A stretch of DNA of 64,000 bases from Scandinavium ludwigii_A (GCA_050516505.1 CP191518.1:682001-746000), one strand, 5' to 3'; shown: positions 1 through 8,846, numbered from the stretch's first letter. Notes: generated from the sequence alone by a model not told the origin. Numbers and translations: made by a program.

Positions 1-32
1 CGACCCTCTCCCACAGGGAGAGGGAGAAGGGC
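1..32. repeat. CCCTCTCCC-type palindromic repeat, copy 1
   Basis: A GC-rich palindrome of the form CCCTCTCCC-acag-GGGAGAGGG lies at the left edge. The same motif recurs at six more intergenic places in the window (about 3.29, 9.90, 29.06, 33.6, 46.94 and 53.8 kb). It is a dispersed REP-like element and is probably cut by the window boundary. Confidence 0.75.
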
Positions 33-40
33 ACGGTGTT

Positions 41-74
41 GTAGGCCGGATAAGCGTTAGCGCCATCCGGCATC
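41..74. repeat. REP (repetitive extragenic palindrome) element
   Basis: This is a classical enterobacterial REP: GTAGGCCGGATAAG, a short centre, then CGCCATCCGGCA. It sits just downstream of the dkgA stop codon, the usual REP location, and could stabilise the 3' end of the yqhD-dkgA mRNA. Confidence 0.85.
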
Positions 75-87
75 TCCACAAAAGGCG

Positions 88-915
88 TTAACCGCCGAAC
101 TGATCCGGGTCCGGCCCGAGCCGTTTCCCTTGGTCCAGCTTAGCAATCTCACCCAGTTCGTCCTTATCCAGACGGAAATCCCACACGTCGAAGTTTTCTG
201 CAATGCGCGTTGGCGTAACGGATTTCGGGATAACAACGAGTCCGCTATCCAGATGCCAGCGAATCACAATCTGCGCCGGCGTCTTGCCGTATTTCTCCGC
301 CAGATGGCGAATAATAGTCTGATCGAAAACCCCTTCACCGCCCTGTGCCAGCGGGCTCCACGACTCGGTCTGGATCTTGTGTGTCGCGTTCCAGGAATGC
401 AATTGACGCTGCTGCATCAGAGGATGAAGTTCAATCTGGTTGATGACAGGCGAGACGCCGGTTTCATCAATCAGACGCTGCAGGTGGTTCACCTGAAAAT
501 TACACACGCCGATGCTTTTCACCAGACCCTGCTTTTGCAGTTCAATCATCCCACGCCAGGCTTCAACGTAATGATCGATAGCCGGGACCGGCCAGTGCAT
601 CAGATACAGATCGACAAAATCGAGCTGCAGTTTATCGAGACTTTCCTGAAGCGCTTCCGCCGGGCGTTTCTGATCGTCATTCCACAGCTTGGTGGTAATG
701 AACAGCTCATCGCGCGCGACGCCAGCACTGGCTAACGCTGTGCCCACGCCCTCTTCATTTTTATACGCGGCGGCAGTATCAATAGAACGATAGCCGACCT
801 CCAGCGCTTTATGAATGGCGGTAACGACGTCCTCGTTGCTTGCTTTCCACACGCCGAGACCCAGCTGCGGCATGATGTTGCCGTCGTTGAGTTTGATTAC
901 GGTTGGATGTGTCAT
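88..915 (-). CDS. dkgA: 2,5-diketo-D-gluconate reductase A / methylglyoxal reductase (AKR5 family)
   Basis: NADPH-dependent cytosolic aldo-keto reductase that reduces 2,5-diketo-D-gluconate, methylglyoxal and related aldehydes. The 275-residue protein matches the family length. The AKR tetrad is visible as Asp46 and Tyr51 (in DTAAAY), Lys76 (FITTKLW) and His107 (LMHWP). A C-terminal IPKSVTPTRIAEN motif, which binds the NADPH phosphate, is present. The start codon at 915 has a GGGAGAA ribosome site. It lies 111 bp downstream of yqhD on the same strand, as in E. coli, where YqhC activates both genes in response to glyoxal. Confidence 0.95.
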   Translation of the reverse strand: MTHPTVIKLNDGNIMPQLGLGVWKASNEDVVTAIHKALEVGYRSIDTAAAYKNEEGVGTALASAGVARDELFITTKLWNDDQKRPAEALQESLDKLQLDFVDLYLMHWPVPAIDHYVEAWRGMIELQKQGLVKSIGVCNFQVNHLQRLIDETGVSPVINQIELHPLMQQRQLHSWNATHKIQTESWSPLAQGGEGVFDQTIIRHLAEKYGKTPAQIVIRWHLDSGLVVIPKSVTPTRIAENFDVWDFRLDKDELGEIAKLDQGKRLGPDPDQFGG

Positions 916-1026
916 GCTGCATTTCTCCCTCGGTTAAATTCACCAGAGCGCGGTGAGCGCTCCGGTGAAGTAGTAACGTTAAGTCTGGACGAAATACGAG
1001 AAAACGAAAGGTTAAGCGGAAATCCC

Positions 1027-2190
1027 TTAGCGTGCCGCTTCGTAAATACGACGGCTCACATCGAGAGTAATGTCCTGATTTTCACCGATTTGCGTCATGC
1101 CATGCTCTTCCAGTTTTTTCAGTAGCGCAGGGATAGAGCTGCCGTCCAGACCGTAACCGGACAGGCGTGTTGGTACGCCCATCGCTTCGAAGAACTCGCG
1201 AGTTGCGGCAATAGCGGCATCAATGCGGGCATCTTCAGAACCTTCGGTAATGTTCCAGACGCGTTCTGCGTATTGCAGCAGTTTGGCGCGTTTGGTGTCG
1301 CGTTTTTCATTCCACAAAGCAGGCAGAACAACCGCCAGCGTCTGGGCGTGATCCAGACCGTGCATTGCGGTCAGTTCATGGCCGAGCATATGCGTCGCCC
1401 AGTCCTGCGGTACGCCCGCTCCAATCAGACCATTCAACGCCTGAGTTGCCGCCCACATCACGTTGGCACGCACGTCGTAGTTTTCTGGCTCTTTCAGCGC
1501 TTTCGGGCCTTCTTCAACCAGCGTCAGCAGAATACCTTCGGCGAAACGGTCCTGAATTTTGGCATTAACCGGGTAAGTCACGTACTGCTCAACGGTGTGA
1601 ATGAAGGCATCCACCACGCCGTTTGCGACCTGACGCGGTGGCAGGGTGTAGGTGTAAACCGGATCCAGAATGGCGAACACCGGCTGCACGTGCGGGTTCA
1701 TGAATGCCTGTTTGTCGCCGGTGGTTTTACGAGAAATCACCGCGCCCATGTTAGATTCAGAACCGGTCGCAGGCAGCGTCAGCACAGAGCCCATCGGGAG
1801 CGCACTTTCAATTTTGCTGCCGCCGGTTTGCAGGATTTCCCACGGGTCAACGCCGTCAGTATATTGCGCGGCTGCCGCGATGAATTTGGTGCCGTCGAGA
1901 ACGGAACCGCCGCCCACCGCCAGCAGGAAGGTGATTTTTTCTTCGCGGGCAATTTTCACCGCGTTCATCAGCGTTTCATAAGACGGGTTTGGCTCGATAC
2001 CGCCAAACTCCAGCACGTTGAGGCCGTCCAGCGCGGTCATGACCTGGTCCAGCACGCCGGTTTTTTTGACACTGCCGCCGCCGTAGGTGACGAGGACGCG
2101 AGCGTCTGCCGGGATTTGCGCCCGCAGTTCTGTGATAGCGCCTTTACCGAACAAAATGCGAGTAGGCGTGTGCAGGTTGAAATTAAACAT
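1027..2190 (-). CDS. yqhD: NADPH-dependent aldehyde reductase (iron-type alcohol dehydrogenase fold)
   Basis: Reduces short-chain and lipid-peroxidation aldehydes to alcohols with NADPH, a cytosolic detoxification role. From the ATG at 2190 the protein is 387 residues, exactly the E. coli length. That start is preferred over an upstream in-frame ATG because it has a GGGAAAA ribosome site and begins MFNFNLHTPT. The nucleotide-binding GGGS motifs are at about residues 37 and 93. The metal ligands Asp194, His198, His267 and His281 are all present. Divergent yqhC starts about 195 bp away. Confidence 0.95.
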   Translation of the reverse strand: MFNFNLHTPTRILFGKGAITELRAQIPADARVLVTYGGGSVKKTGVLDQVMTALDGLNVLEFGGIEPNPSYETLMNAVKIAREEKITFLLAVGGGSVLDGTKFIAAAAQYTDGVDPWEILQTGGSKIESALPMGSVLTLPATGSESNMGAVISRKTTGDKQAFMNPHVQPVFAILDPVYTYTLPPRQVANGVVDAFIHTVEQYVTYPVNAKIQDRFAEGILLTLVEEGPKALKEPENYDVRANVMWAATQALNGLIGAGVPQDWATHMLGHELTAMHGLDHAQTLAVVLPALWNEKRDTKRAKLLQYAERVWNITEGSEDARIDAAIAATREFFEAMGVPTRLSGYGLDGSSIPALLKKLEEHGMTQIGENQDITLDVSRRIYEAAR

Positions 2191-2384
2191 AGGTTTTCCC
2201 TTCATAGCAGGTGAAAAAGACGGCAGCGATGGGGCTACCTGATGGAGTGTATTGTGGTCCTGTAGGCTGTTTGTCTCAATGCACATTCCTGCCTATGTAT
2301 TGCCCATTTCTCCTGTGTGCTGGAGAATATGAATATTCTTGTCCACAATACATCCATCGAAATACGTCCCGGATACCGCGAATA

Positions 2385-3284
2385 ATGAACCGTGAAGAGA
2401 CCTGTCTGCTGCTGACGGAGAAAATTAAGCAGCTGAAAAGTAATGAAGAAAAACTTATTCCGCTGCTGCCTGATATTCGCTTGTTGTACGGTACGCAGCC
2501 GGGCACCCGAACGCCGGTGATGTACCAGCCGGGCATCGTATTCCTCTTTTCCGGCCATAAAATAGGGCATATCAACGAGCGCGTTTTTCGCTATGACGCC
2601 ACGGAATACCTGCTGTTGACGGTACCGTTGCCGTTCGAATGCGAAACCTTCGCCACGCCGGAAGTGCCGCTGGCCGGCCTGCGACTGAACGTCGATATTC
2701 TGCAATTGCAGGAGCTGCTGATGGACATCGGTGAAGACGAGCAGTTCCAGCCGTCGATGGCCGCCAGCGGGATTAACTCCGCCACGCTATCCGATGAAAT
2801 TCTCTGCGCCGCCGAGCGTCTGCTCGACGTAATGGAGCACCCGATGGATGCGCGGATTCTCGGCAAACAAATCATCCGTGAAATGCTGTATCACGTGCTG
2901 ATGGGGCCACGCGGTGGGGCGCTGCTGGCGCTGGTCAGCCGCCAGACGCATTTCAGCCTGATTAGCAGGGTACTGAAACGGATTGAGAGCCAATACACCG
3001 AAAACCTGAGCGTTGACCAGCTAGCAGCGGAAGCCAACATGAGCGTTTCGGCGTTTCATCACAACTTCAAGTCAGTGACCAGCACCTCGCCGCTGCAATA
3101 TCTGAAATCTTATCGGCTGCATAAAGCGCGAATGATGATGGTGCATGACGGCCTGAAGGCCAGTACGGCGGCAATAAAGGTGGGATACGAAAGCCCTTCG
3201 CAGTTTAGTCGGGAGTTTAAGCGTTACTTCGGGATTACGCCGGGCGAAGATGCGGCGCGTATTCGGGGAATGCAGGGGATGTAG
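2385..3284 (+). CDS. yqhC: AraC-family transcriptional activator of yqhD-dkgA
   Basis: DNA-binding activator that responds to glyoxal-type electrophiles and turns on the divergent yqhD-dkgA genes in E. coli. The N-terminal part (about residues 1-175) is the AraC_N cupin-like sensor. The last 100 residues hold two helix-turn-helix motifs, including LSVDQLAAEANMSVSAFHH and the signature GYESPSQFSREFKRYFG. The ATG at 2385 (MNREETC) is chosen because the longer frame from 2211 adds a Cys-rich stretch with no ribosome site that crosses the yqhD promoter. The length is then 299 residues. The exact start is uncertain. Confidence 0.9.
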   Translation: MNREETCLLLTEKIKQLKSNEEKLIPLLPDIRLLYGTQPGTRTPVMYQPGIVFLFSGHKIGHINERVFRYDATEYLLLTVPLPFECETFATPEVPLAGLRLNVDILQLQELLMDIGEDEQFQPSMAASGINSATLSDEILCAAERLLDVMEHPMDARILGKQIIREMLYHVLMGPRGGALLALVSRQTHFSLISRVLKRIESQYTENLSVDQLAAEANMSVSAFHHNFKSVTSTSPLQYLKSYRLHKARMMMVHDGLKASTAAIKVGYESPSQFSREFKRYFGITPGEDAARIRGMQGM

Positions 3285-3287
3285 TTC

Positions 3288-3330
3288 TTTCTCCCTCTCC
3301 CTGAGGGAGAGGGCAGGGGAGAGGGAGACA
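3288..3330. repeat. CCCTCTCCC-type palindromic repeat, copy 2
   Basis: CTCCCTCTCCC-tga-GGGAGAGGG followed by GCAGGGGAGAGGGAGA. It fills the gap between the convergent yqhC and yghB genes, leaving only a few bases outside the element, so it may also act as a bidirectional 3'-end hairpin. Confidence 0.75.
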
Positions 3331-3332
3331 AA

Positions 3333-3992
3333 TCAGGCGCTACAATATTTCTTCTTGATCACCACGAAAACGGTGCCCAGCAAACCCACAATCAGCAGGA
3401 AAATAGGCAGGATCATCAGGAAAGTCATCACCTGATCTTCGTGACGTTTAACAAACGGGATCATGCTCAGCGCATAGCCAAAGCCCGTCACCACACCGAC
3501 CCACAGCACGGCGCTCAGCCAGTTGAAAATCTGGAAACGACGGTTAGACAAACCGGAAATGCCTGCCATCGTTGGCAGCAGGGTACGTACGAATGCCAGG
3601 AAACGCCCGGCGAGCAGCGCCAGCAGCCCGTGGCGATCAAACATGCAGGTTGCGCGGTCGTGATATTTGTCCGGTAGCTGCGCCAGCCAGCCTTTCACCA
3701 CTTTGGTGTTGCCCAGCCAGCGGCCCTGAATATAGCTCAGCCAGCAGCCGAGACTGGCGGCGGCGGTCAGAATGGCGAGTGTCGGCACAAAATCCATCAC
3801 GCCTTTGGCGATCAGCGCGCCGGCGAGCAGCAACAGGCTATCTCCCGGCAAGAACGACGCGGGCAGCAGGCCGTTTTCTAAAAACAGCGTGGCAAACATC
3901 ACCAAATAAACAATACCCACCACGTGGGGATCCGCCAGCGCGGCAAAATCATGCTGCCAGAGTGCGGCGGCAATCTCCTGGATAACAACCAT
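3333..3992 (-). CDS. yghB: DedA-family inner-membrane protein
   Basis: Integral membrane protein of the DedA/SNARE-associated family. Family members are needed in E. coli for normal membrane potential, cell division and drug resistance, probably as lipid or proton-coupled transporters. The start at 3992 (MVVIQEIAAAL, preceded by AGGAAAG) gives 219 residues, the E. coli length; the longer frame adds an implausible 22-residue leader. Several hydrophobic helices are visible. The family signature runs from LPGDSLLLLAGAL through FLAFVRTLLPTMAG, with conserved Arg in the GRFLAFVRT loop. Confidence 0.93.
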   Translation of the reverse strand: MVVIQEIAAALWQHDFAALADPHVVGIVYLVMFATLFLENGLLPASFLPGDSLLLLAGALIAKGVMDFVPTLAILTAAASLGCWLSYIQGRWLGNTKVVKGWLAQLPDKYHDRATCMFDRHGLLALLAGRFLAFVRTLLPTMAGISGLSNRRFQIFNWLSAVLWVGVVTGFGYALSMIPFVKRHEDQVMTFLMILPIFLLIVGLLGTVFVVIKKKYCSA

Positions 3993-4022
3993 GGACTTTC
4001 CTGTGGACTGACATTTTCTGAG

Positions 4023-4076
4023 TGTATTGTACTCCTGAATCGCCTGGGATGCCTTCATCCCAGGCGCAACAATACA
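4023..4076. repeat. nested inverted repeat between yghB and metC
   Basis: A perfect 10-bp stem (GCCTGGGATG at 4042-4051, CATCCCAGGC at 4056-4065) with a four-base loop is enclosed by a second, outer pair TGTATTGT and ACAATACA. No T-run follows on either strand, so it is not a standard Rho-independent terminator. It may be a processing or stability hairpin after metC. Confidence 0.55.
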
Positions 4077-4125
4077 GGCAGTTTTTGCAGGGACTGTCTG
4101 AAATTGTGTCCATCAGGTTGCCACT

Positions 4126-5313
4126 TTACACGATGCGTTCAAATCCGGCGGATAAATCCACAAGAAGATCGTCAACATTCTCTAAACCAATATGCAGTCG
4201 AATCAGCGTGCCGTTGAAGTCGGGCTTGCCGTTGGGACGAATGCTCGCCAGTTGCTCTGGCTGCGTCGGCAGGATCAGCGACTCAAAGCCGCCCCAGGAG
4301 TAGGCCATGCTGAACAGCGTGAAATTATCGAGATACGCCGCCAGCTCGCTGTCGTTCAGTCGCTTTTTGAGCACGAATGAGAACAAACCGCTGCTGCCCG
4401 TAAAGTCTCGTTTCCAGAACGCATGACCTTTACTGCCCGGCAGTGCCGGGTGGTTGACGCGTTCAACTTGTGGATGCTCAGCCAGCCATTCGGCAATTTT
4501 CAGGCTGCTTTCGTGATGCTGACGCAAACGCACGCCGAGCGTACGCAGGCCGCGGCTGGTCATATACGCGGTATCGGCATCCACCATTTGCCCCATCAGA
4601 TAGGCGTTTTCGCGCAGCTGATCCCAACAACGGGCATTGGAAACGGCGGTGCCAATCATGCCATCGGAATGGCCAATCAGGTATTTAGTCGCGGCCTGAA
4701 TCGAAATATCGATATCAAATTCGAGTGCTTTAAACAGCACGCCCGCGGCCCAGGTGTTATCGATCATGATGATAGCGTCAGGCGCTTTGCTGCGCACAGC
4801 GCTGACAATGGCCGGTACGTCATGCACTTCCATGGTCACGGAACCCGGGGATTCCAGGAACACCACTTTGGTATTGGGTTGAATCAGCTCGGCGATACCG
4901 GCGCCGATAAGCGGGTCGAACCAGCCGGTGGTGACGCCGAGTTTGGCCAGAATTTTGGTGCAGAAATCCTGGCTCGGTTCGTAGGCGCTGTTGGTCATCA
5001 GCACGTGATCGCCCTGTTCGACAAACGCCAGAATCGTGTTGGCAACCGCCGCCGCGCCGCACGGGAACAGGGCGCAACCGGCACCGCCTTCCAGTTCGCA
5101 CATCGCTTCCTGCAAAGAAAAATGGGTCAGGGTGCCGCGTCGACCATAAAACAGCTCGCCCTTGGCGCGATTGCGAGTGGCCTGTTTTTTGGCTTCAACG
5201 GTCTCGAAAACAAGGGACGACGCGCGCTGAATCACACTGTTCACCGAGCCTTGAGTGTATTTCTTACTGCGGCCAGCATTCACCAGCACGGTATCAAGTT
5301 GCTTTTTGGACAT
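4126..5313 (-). CDS. metC: cystathionine beta-lyase
   Basis: PLP enzyme of methionine biosynthesis that splits cystathionine into homocysteine, pyruvate and ammonia in the cytoplasm. The 395-residue protein equals the E. coli length. The PLP-lysine motif is visible as AATKYLIGHSDG, and the Cys/Met-metabolism family stretch MIDNTWAAGVLFKALEFDID precedes it. Two tandem met boxes lie 20 bp upstream of the start, so MetJ-SAM repression is expected. It is monocistronic and convergent with nothing; yghB follows on the same strand after about 130 bp. Confidence 0.95.
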   Translation of the reverse strand: MSKKQLDTVLVNAGRSKKYTQGSVNSVIQRASSLVFETVEAKKQATRNRAKGELFYGRRGTLTHFSLQEAMCELEGGAGCALFPCGAAAVANTILAFVEQGDHVLMTNSAYEPSQDFCTKILAKLGVTTGWFDPLIGAGIAELIQPNTKVVFLESPGSVTMEVHDVPAIVSAVRSKAPDAIIMIDNTWAAGVLFKALEFDIDISIQAATKYLIGHSDGMIGTAVSNARCWDQLRENAYLMGQMVDADTAYMTSRGLRTLGVRLRQHHESSLKIAEWLAEHPQVERVNHPALPGSKGHAFWKRDFTGSSGLFSFVLKKRLNDSELAAYLDNFTLFSMAYSWGGFESLILPTQPEQLASIRPNGKPDFNGTLIRLHIGLENVDDLLVDLSAGFERIV

Positions 5314-5332
5314 GTTATTTCTACCTGTTTTT

Positions 5333-5348
5333 ATACGTCTGGACGTCT
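5333..5348 (-). promoter_or_regulatory. MetJ operator: two tandem met boxes upstream of metC
   Basis: ATACGTCT followed directly by GGACGTCT, against the met-box consensus AGACGTCT (6 of 8 and 7 of 8 matches). Tandem 8-mers are how MetJ dimers bind. The site is 20-35 bp upstream of the metC start codon. Confidence 0.8.
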
Positions 5349-5479
5349 AAACTAACATGATTGTTTGGGGTTGTACCTTATGTGAACCGATTAAGCAGAA
5401 AATTTTGCCAGAATCCACCAAAGCCCCTTTTTTACTGCGTGAGCGCAATGAAAGTTAGCGATGATTGCGTCAATATGTA

Positions 5480-5506
5480 AATAGTAATGAGAACGACTAT
5501 CAATTC
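5480..5506 (+). promoter_or_regulatory. Fur box upstream of exbB
   Basis: The stretch AATAGTAATGAGAACGACTA followed by TCAATT resembles the Fur 7-1-7 palindrome (TGAGAAC-g-ACTATCA). It lies about 60-85 bp before the exbB start, consistent with known iron repression of exbBD by Fur in enterobacteria. Confidence 0.65.
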
Positions 5507-5564
5507 GACGGCGTTTTGATATTATTACGAGCAGATTTTGTGATTTAGATCCTGGAGATACAGA

Positions 5565-6296
5565 GTGGGTAATAATTTGATGCAGGCGGATCTCTCCGTT
5601 TGGGGTATGTATCATCATGCCGACATCGTCGTTAAGGTGGTCATGATTGGCCTGATTCTGGCATCGGTTGTCACCTGGGCAATCTTCTTCAGCAAAAGTA
5701 CCGAACTGCTGTCGCAAAAACGCCGCCTTAAGCGTGAGCAGCAGCAGCTTGGCGAAGCCCGTTCTCTGAATCAGGCCAGCGAAATTGCCGCCGCATTCCC
5801 GGCGAAAAGCCTCAGCCTTCAGTTGCTGAACGAAGCGCAGAACGAACTGGAACTTTCTGAAGGTGCCGAAGATAACGAAGGCATTAAAGAACGTACCGGT
5901 TTCCGTCTGGAGCGCCGCGTCGCTGCCGCCGGTCGTCACATGGGCCGGGGTAACGGTTATCTGGCAACAATCGGTGCGATTTCACCCTTTATCGGCCTGT
6001 TCGGCACCGTATGGGGCATCATGAACAGCTTCATCGGTATAGCCCAGACCCAGACCACTAACCTGGCCGTTGTTGCGCCGGGTATCGCAGAAGCGCTGCT
6101 GGCGACCGCTATCGGCCTGTTCGCTGCCATCCCTGCGGTGGTTATCTACAACATTTTCGCCCGCATGATTGGCAGCCACAAAGCGCTGCTCGGTGATGTG
6201 GCGGCGCAGGTTCTGCTGCTGCAAAGCCGTGACCTCGACCTCAATAACAGCGGCGCTCAGCCGGTGCGTACCGCCCAGAAATTACGGGTAGGGTGA
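5565..6296 (+). CDS. exbB: TonB-system energizer protein ExbB
   Basis: Inner-membrane proton-channel subunit that, with ExbD, energises TonB for uptake of ferric siderophores and vitamin B12 across the outer membrane. The start is GTG at 5565 behind a CTGGAGATACAGA ribosome region; it gives 243 residues beginning MGNNLMQADL as in E. coli (244). There are three membrane helices at about residues 20-40, 130-150 and 175-195. The conserved MotA/TolQ/ExbB core GAISPFIGLFGTVWGIMNSF is visible. exbD follows 6 bp after the stop, forming an operon under a putative Fur box. Confidence 0.96.
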   Translation: MGNNLMQADLSVWGMYHHADIVVKVVMIGLILASVVTWAIFFSKSTELLSQKRRLKREQQQLGEARSLNQASEIAAAFPAKSLSLQLLNEAQNELELSEGAEDNEGIKERTGFRLERRVAAAGRHMGRGNGYLATIGAISPFIGLFGTVWGIMNSFIGIAQTQTTNLAVVAPGIAEALLATAIGLFAAIPAVVIYNIFARMIGSHKALLGDVAAQVLLLQSRDLDLNNSGAQPVRTAQKLRVG

Positions 6297-6302
6297 TAGC
6301 CA

Positions 6303-6731
6303 ATGGCAATGCGTCTAAACGAAAATCTGGACGATAACGGCGAAATGCATGAAATCAACGTGACGCCGTTTATCGACGTCATGTTGGTACTGCTGATCAT
6401 CTTCATGGTGGCGGCTCCGCTGGCGACCGTTGATGTGAAAGTGAATCTGCCAGCGTCCTCTAGCCAGCCGCAGCCGCGCCCGGAAAAACCGGTGTACCTG
6501 TCGGTGAAAGCAGACAACACCATGTTCCTCGGCAACGATCCGGTGACCGACGACACCATGGTGAATGCGATCAACACCCTGACCGAAGGCAAGAAAGACA
6601 CCACCATCTTCTTCCGTGCGGATAAAACCGTAAACTACGAGACGATGATGAAGGTGATGGATACCCTGCATCAGGCAGGATATCTGAAAATCGGCCTGGT
6701 CGGTGAAGAACACGCTGCCGCGAAAAAATAA
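6303..6731 (+). CDS. exbD: TonB-system transport protein ExbD
   Basis: Single-pass inner-membrane partner of ExbB. The essential transmembrane Asp is visible in the motif INVTPFIDVMLVLLIIFM near residue 25, followed by a periplasmic domain that contacts TonB. The length of 142 residues is one more than in E. coli. It is translated from an ATG 6 bp behind exbB, and a strong terminator follows. Expression should track exbB and iron status. Confidence 0.96.
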   Translation: MAMRLNENLDDNGEMHEINVTPFIDVMLVLLIIFMVAAPLATVDVKVNLPASSSQPQPRPEKPVYLSVKADNTMFLGNDPVTDDTMVNAINTLTEGKKDTTIFFRADKTVNYETMMKVMDTLHQAGYLKIGLVGEEHAAAKK

Positions 6732-6749
6732 GCGGAACCCTTAACGAAA

Positions 6750-6776
6750 GAACCGGCCTCGCGCCGGTTTTTTTAT
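6750..6776 (+). terminator. Rho-independent terminator of exbBD
   Basis: Stem AACCGGC (6751-6757) and GCCGGTT (6763-6769) around a five-base loop, continuing into a T-run (TTTTTTT). Confidence 0.85.
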
Positions 6777-6957
6777 GCCTTAAGTAAAATCGATAACCTA
6801 CTGATATATTCTGTTTTTTCTCATCTGTACGCCGCACGCATTTTTGTGGGTCGCCACTGGCAGGCGGGATAAACCTCTCTACGCTTATTCAGGAACATCA
6901 TAAAAAAGCGCCGTGAAAACGGGGCATAACATCACCTGCACAGCATGGGAGTCCAGT

Positions 6958-8412
6958 ATGGCCTTGGCGACTTTACTCAGCACAGCTTCCCCTTCGCGTG
7001 ACCTCATTTCACTCACTGCCATTCGTCAGCGGGCCGACCGCCTGATGCTCGGGCTGGTCTGGATCCTGTGGGCCATCTGCCTGATGATGGGCCTGCTCAC
7101 GGCGCAGAGCGGCGTCGCGTTCGTCACCGGCAGCCTGCTGGCGGCCATCGCCACGCTGGTCTGCATTCTGTTGCCCGGCAAGCGGGTAACGCGGCTGTTG
7201 TTCGCCTTCATTCTGATGGCCTTTTCCGCGCTGCTTATCCAGCTTGGCGGCGGGGAAACGGAGTACCATTTCTCCGTGTTCGTGCTGCTCTCGGCGCTGC
7301 TCGCCTGGCGCGACTGGAAACCGCTGGTGATGGGCGCGGCGGTGATTGCCCTGCATCATCTGGTCTTCAACTATTTGCAGGCCGACGGTCTGTTCGGCAT
7401 CGTGGTATTTGCGATGGGGCCGGGGCTGCATATGGTCATCACCCACGGTATTTTCGTGGTGGCGCAAACCCTCATTCTGGTGCTGATGGCGTTGCGGATG
7501 GAGCAGGATGCGCGCTCCGCCAGCGAAGTGGCCAAACTGGCGGCGGTTATCAACCGCGAACCGGGCATTCTGACGTTGACGCAGGACGCGCAGGCCAGCC
7601 ACTCGTCGTTCGCCCGAACGTTCAGCCTGACCTTAGGCACCATGCGCAGCACGCTTGAACAGGTGACACACGGTGTGACACAGCTGCTCGACGATGCGCA
7701 GACGTTGTTGCAGCGCAATACCGCGCTGTCGGAGCGCACCGACAATCAGGCGCAGTCGCTGGCGGTGGCGGCCAGCGCGATGTCGCAGTTGCTGGGCGTG
7801 GCAGCGCAAACCAGCGAAATGGCCAGCGAGGCGAGAGGGCTGGCGCTCAAGGCCAGCGATGTGGCGCAGCAGGGCGGGGAAAACATCCGCGCGGCGATGG
7901 CGTCGATGGTGCACATTCGGGATGAATCGCTGCGTATCAACGGCATTCTGGAACTGATTGACGGTATCGCGTTCCAGACTAACATTCTCTCGCTCAACGC
8001 CTCGGTCGAAGCCGCGCGAGCGGGCGTGCATGGCAAAGGCTTCGCGGTCGTTGCGGCGGAAGTCCGGACCCTGGCGCTGCGCTGTGAAAGTGCCGCCAAG
8101 GACATTCGCCAGTTGATTGCCGCCTCGGTGGAAAGCACTCAGCGGGGATCGAACCAGGTGGAGCAGGCCGGGATGACCATGCAGGTGATGATTGGCAGTA
8201 TCGAGAGCCTGCACAGTCTGGTGGAAGCGCTGGCGATGATGAGCGACCAGCAGCGCGCCACCATTTTGCAGATAGGCGGCAGCATTGCGAGCATTGACGC
8301 CAGCGTGCAAGAAAACCTACAGCACGTGGCGCAGACCATGCAGGTGGCGCAGCAGCAGCAGCGACAAACCGGTGAGCTGAAGACCGCGATTTCCGTCTTC
8401 AGACTGGTGTAA
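6958..8412 (+). CDS. methyl-accepting chemotaxis protein with a six-helix, histidine-rich membrane sensor
   Basis: Chemoreceptor of unusual build. From the ATG at 6958 (GGGAG six bases upstream; preferred over a GTG at 6913) it has 484 residues. Residues 28-180 form about six closely packed hydrophobic helices with almost no periplasmic domain. They carry His104, His133, His134, His158 and His163 plus a Glu100-xxx-His104 pair. No HAMP domain is evident. The cytoplasmic hairpin has IAFQTNILSLNASVEAARAG and GKGFAVVAAEVR, so it should signal to CheA/CheW. It ends ISVFRLV and lacks the NWETF tether for CheR/CheB. The ligand is unknown; sensing within the membrane, perhaps through a metal or quinone, is inference. 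Confidence 0.85.
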   Translation: MALATLLSTASPSRDLISLTAIRQRADRLMLGLVWILWAICLMMGLLTAQSGVAFVTGSLLAAIATLVCILLPGKRVTRLLFAFILMAFSALLIQLGGGETEYHFSVFVLLSALLAWRDWKPLVMGAAVIALHHLVFNYLQADGLFGIVVFAMGPGLHMVITHGIFVVAQTLILVLMALRMEQDARSASEVAKLAAVINREPGILTLTQDAQASHSSFARTFSLTLGTMRSTLEQVTHGVTQLLDDAQTLLQRNTALSERTDNQAQSLAVAASAMSQLLGVAAQTSEMASEARGLALKASDVAQQGGENIRAAMASMVHIRDESLRINGILELIDGIAFQTNILSLNASVEAARAGVHGKGFAVVAAEVRTLALRCESAAKDIRQLIAASVESTQRGSNQVEQAGMTMQVMIGSIESLHSLVEALAMMSDQQRATILQIGGSIASIDASVQENLQHVAQTMQVAQQQQRQTGELKTAISVFRLV

Positions 8413-8844
8413 TCAGGCTTTTTTGGCGGCGGGCGTCGTGAGGTTTTCGTCCGGTGCCACAATATTGACGCTGGCGGTACGGCAGTTGCCGTCGGCGAGT
8501 TTGCGCGTCAGGCGTAAGGTGGCGATTTCGCGGGCCAGAATGTGTTGATAGCTGGCTTCAATATGCGCGAGGATCTTCTCTTTCAGCTGCGGATTACGGG
8601 TCATTACTTCGGCCAGCGCCGCGCCGTAGATCTCTTCTTTCACCTGAAAGGCATAAATCTCCCGGCGATACTGCCACTTCATACGCACCAGCGCCGCGGG
8701 AATCGACACCAGCGCTTTGGCGGTCTCTTCAATCACCGCATTCTTTTCATTTTTTAGTGCCTGAAGATTATGCTTCAGAATGACAGCGTCGCTGTTTTTG
8801 TCGCCCAAAGTCAAATAGACGTTATTATCTTCACCTTCTTTCAT
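8413..8844 (-). CDS. hypothetical protein, second gene of a two-gene operon
   Basis: A 143-residue protein that I do not recognise. It looks soluble and mostly helical, rich in Lys, Glu, Ala and Leu, with a middle segment MKWQYRREIYAFQVKEEIYG and a long helix through residues 90-120. The tail is Ala/Lys-rich (TTPAAKKA). The ATG at 8844 lies 2 bp after the stop of the upstream gene at 8847-9251, so the two are translationally coupled. The stop abuts the 3' end of the chemoreceptor gene. No function is assigned. Confidence 0.7.
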   Translation of the reverse strand: MKEGEDNNVYLTLGDKNSDAVILKHNLQALKNEKNAVIEETAKALVSIPAALVRMKWQYRREIYAFQVKEEIYGAALAEVMTRNPQLKEKILAHIEASYQHILAREIATLRLTRKLADGNCRTASVNIVAPDENLTTPAAKKA

Positions 8845-8846
8845 TT

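Noticed and set aside
2211..2384. N-terminal extension of yqhC from 2211
   Set aside because: It crosses the yqhD promoter region, is Cys-rich and unlike the AraC sensor domain, and it lacks a ribosome site.
4423..5355. 310-codon open frame antisense to metC
   Set aside because: It is the reverse-strand shadow of metC in GC-rich codons, rich in His, Gly and Arg, with no ribosome site or family resemblance.
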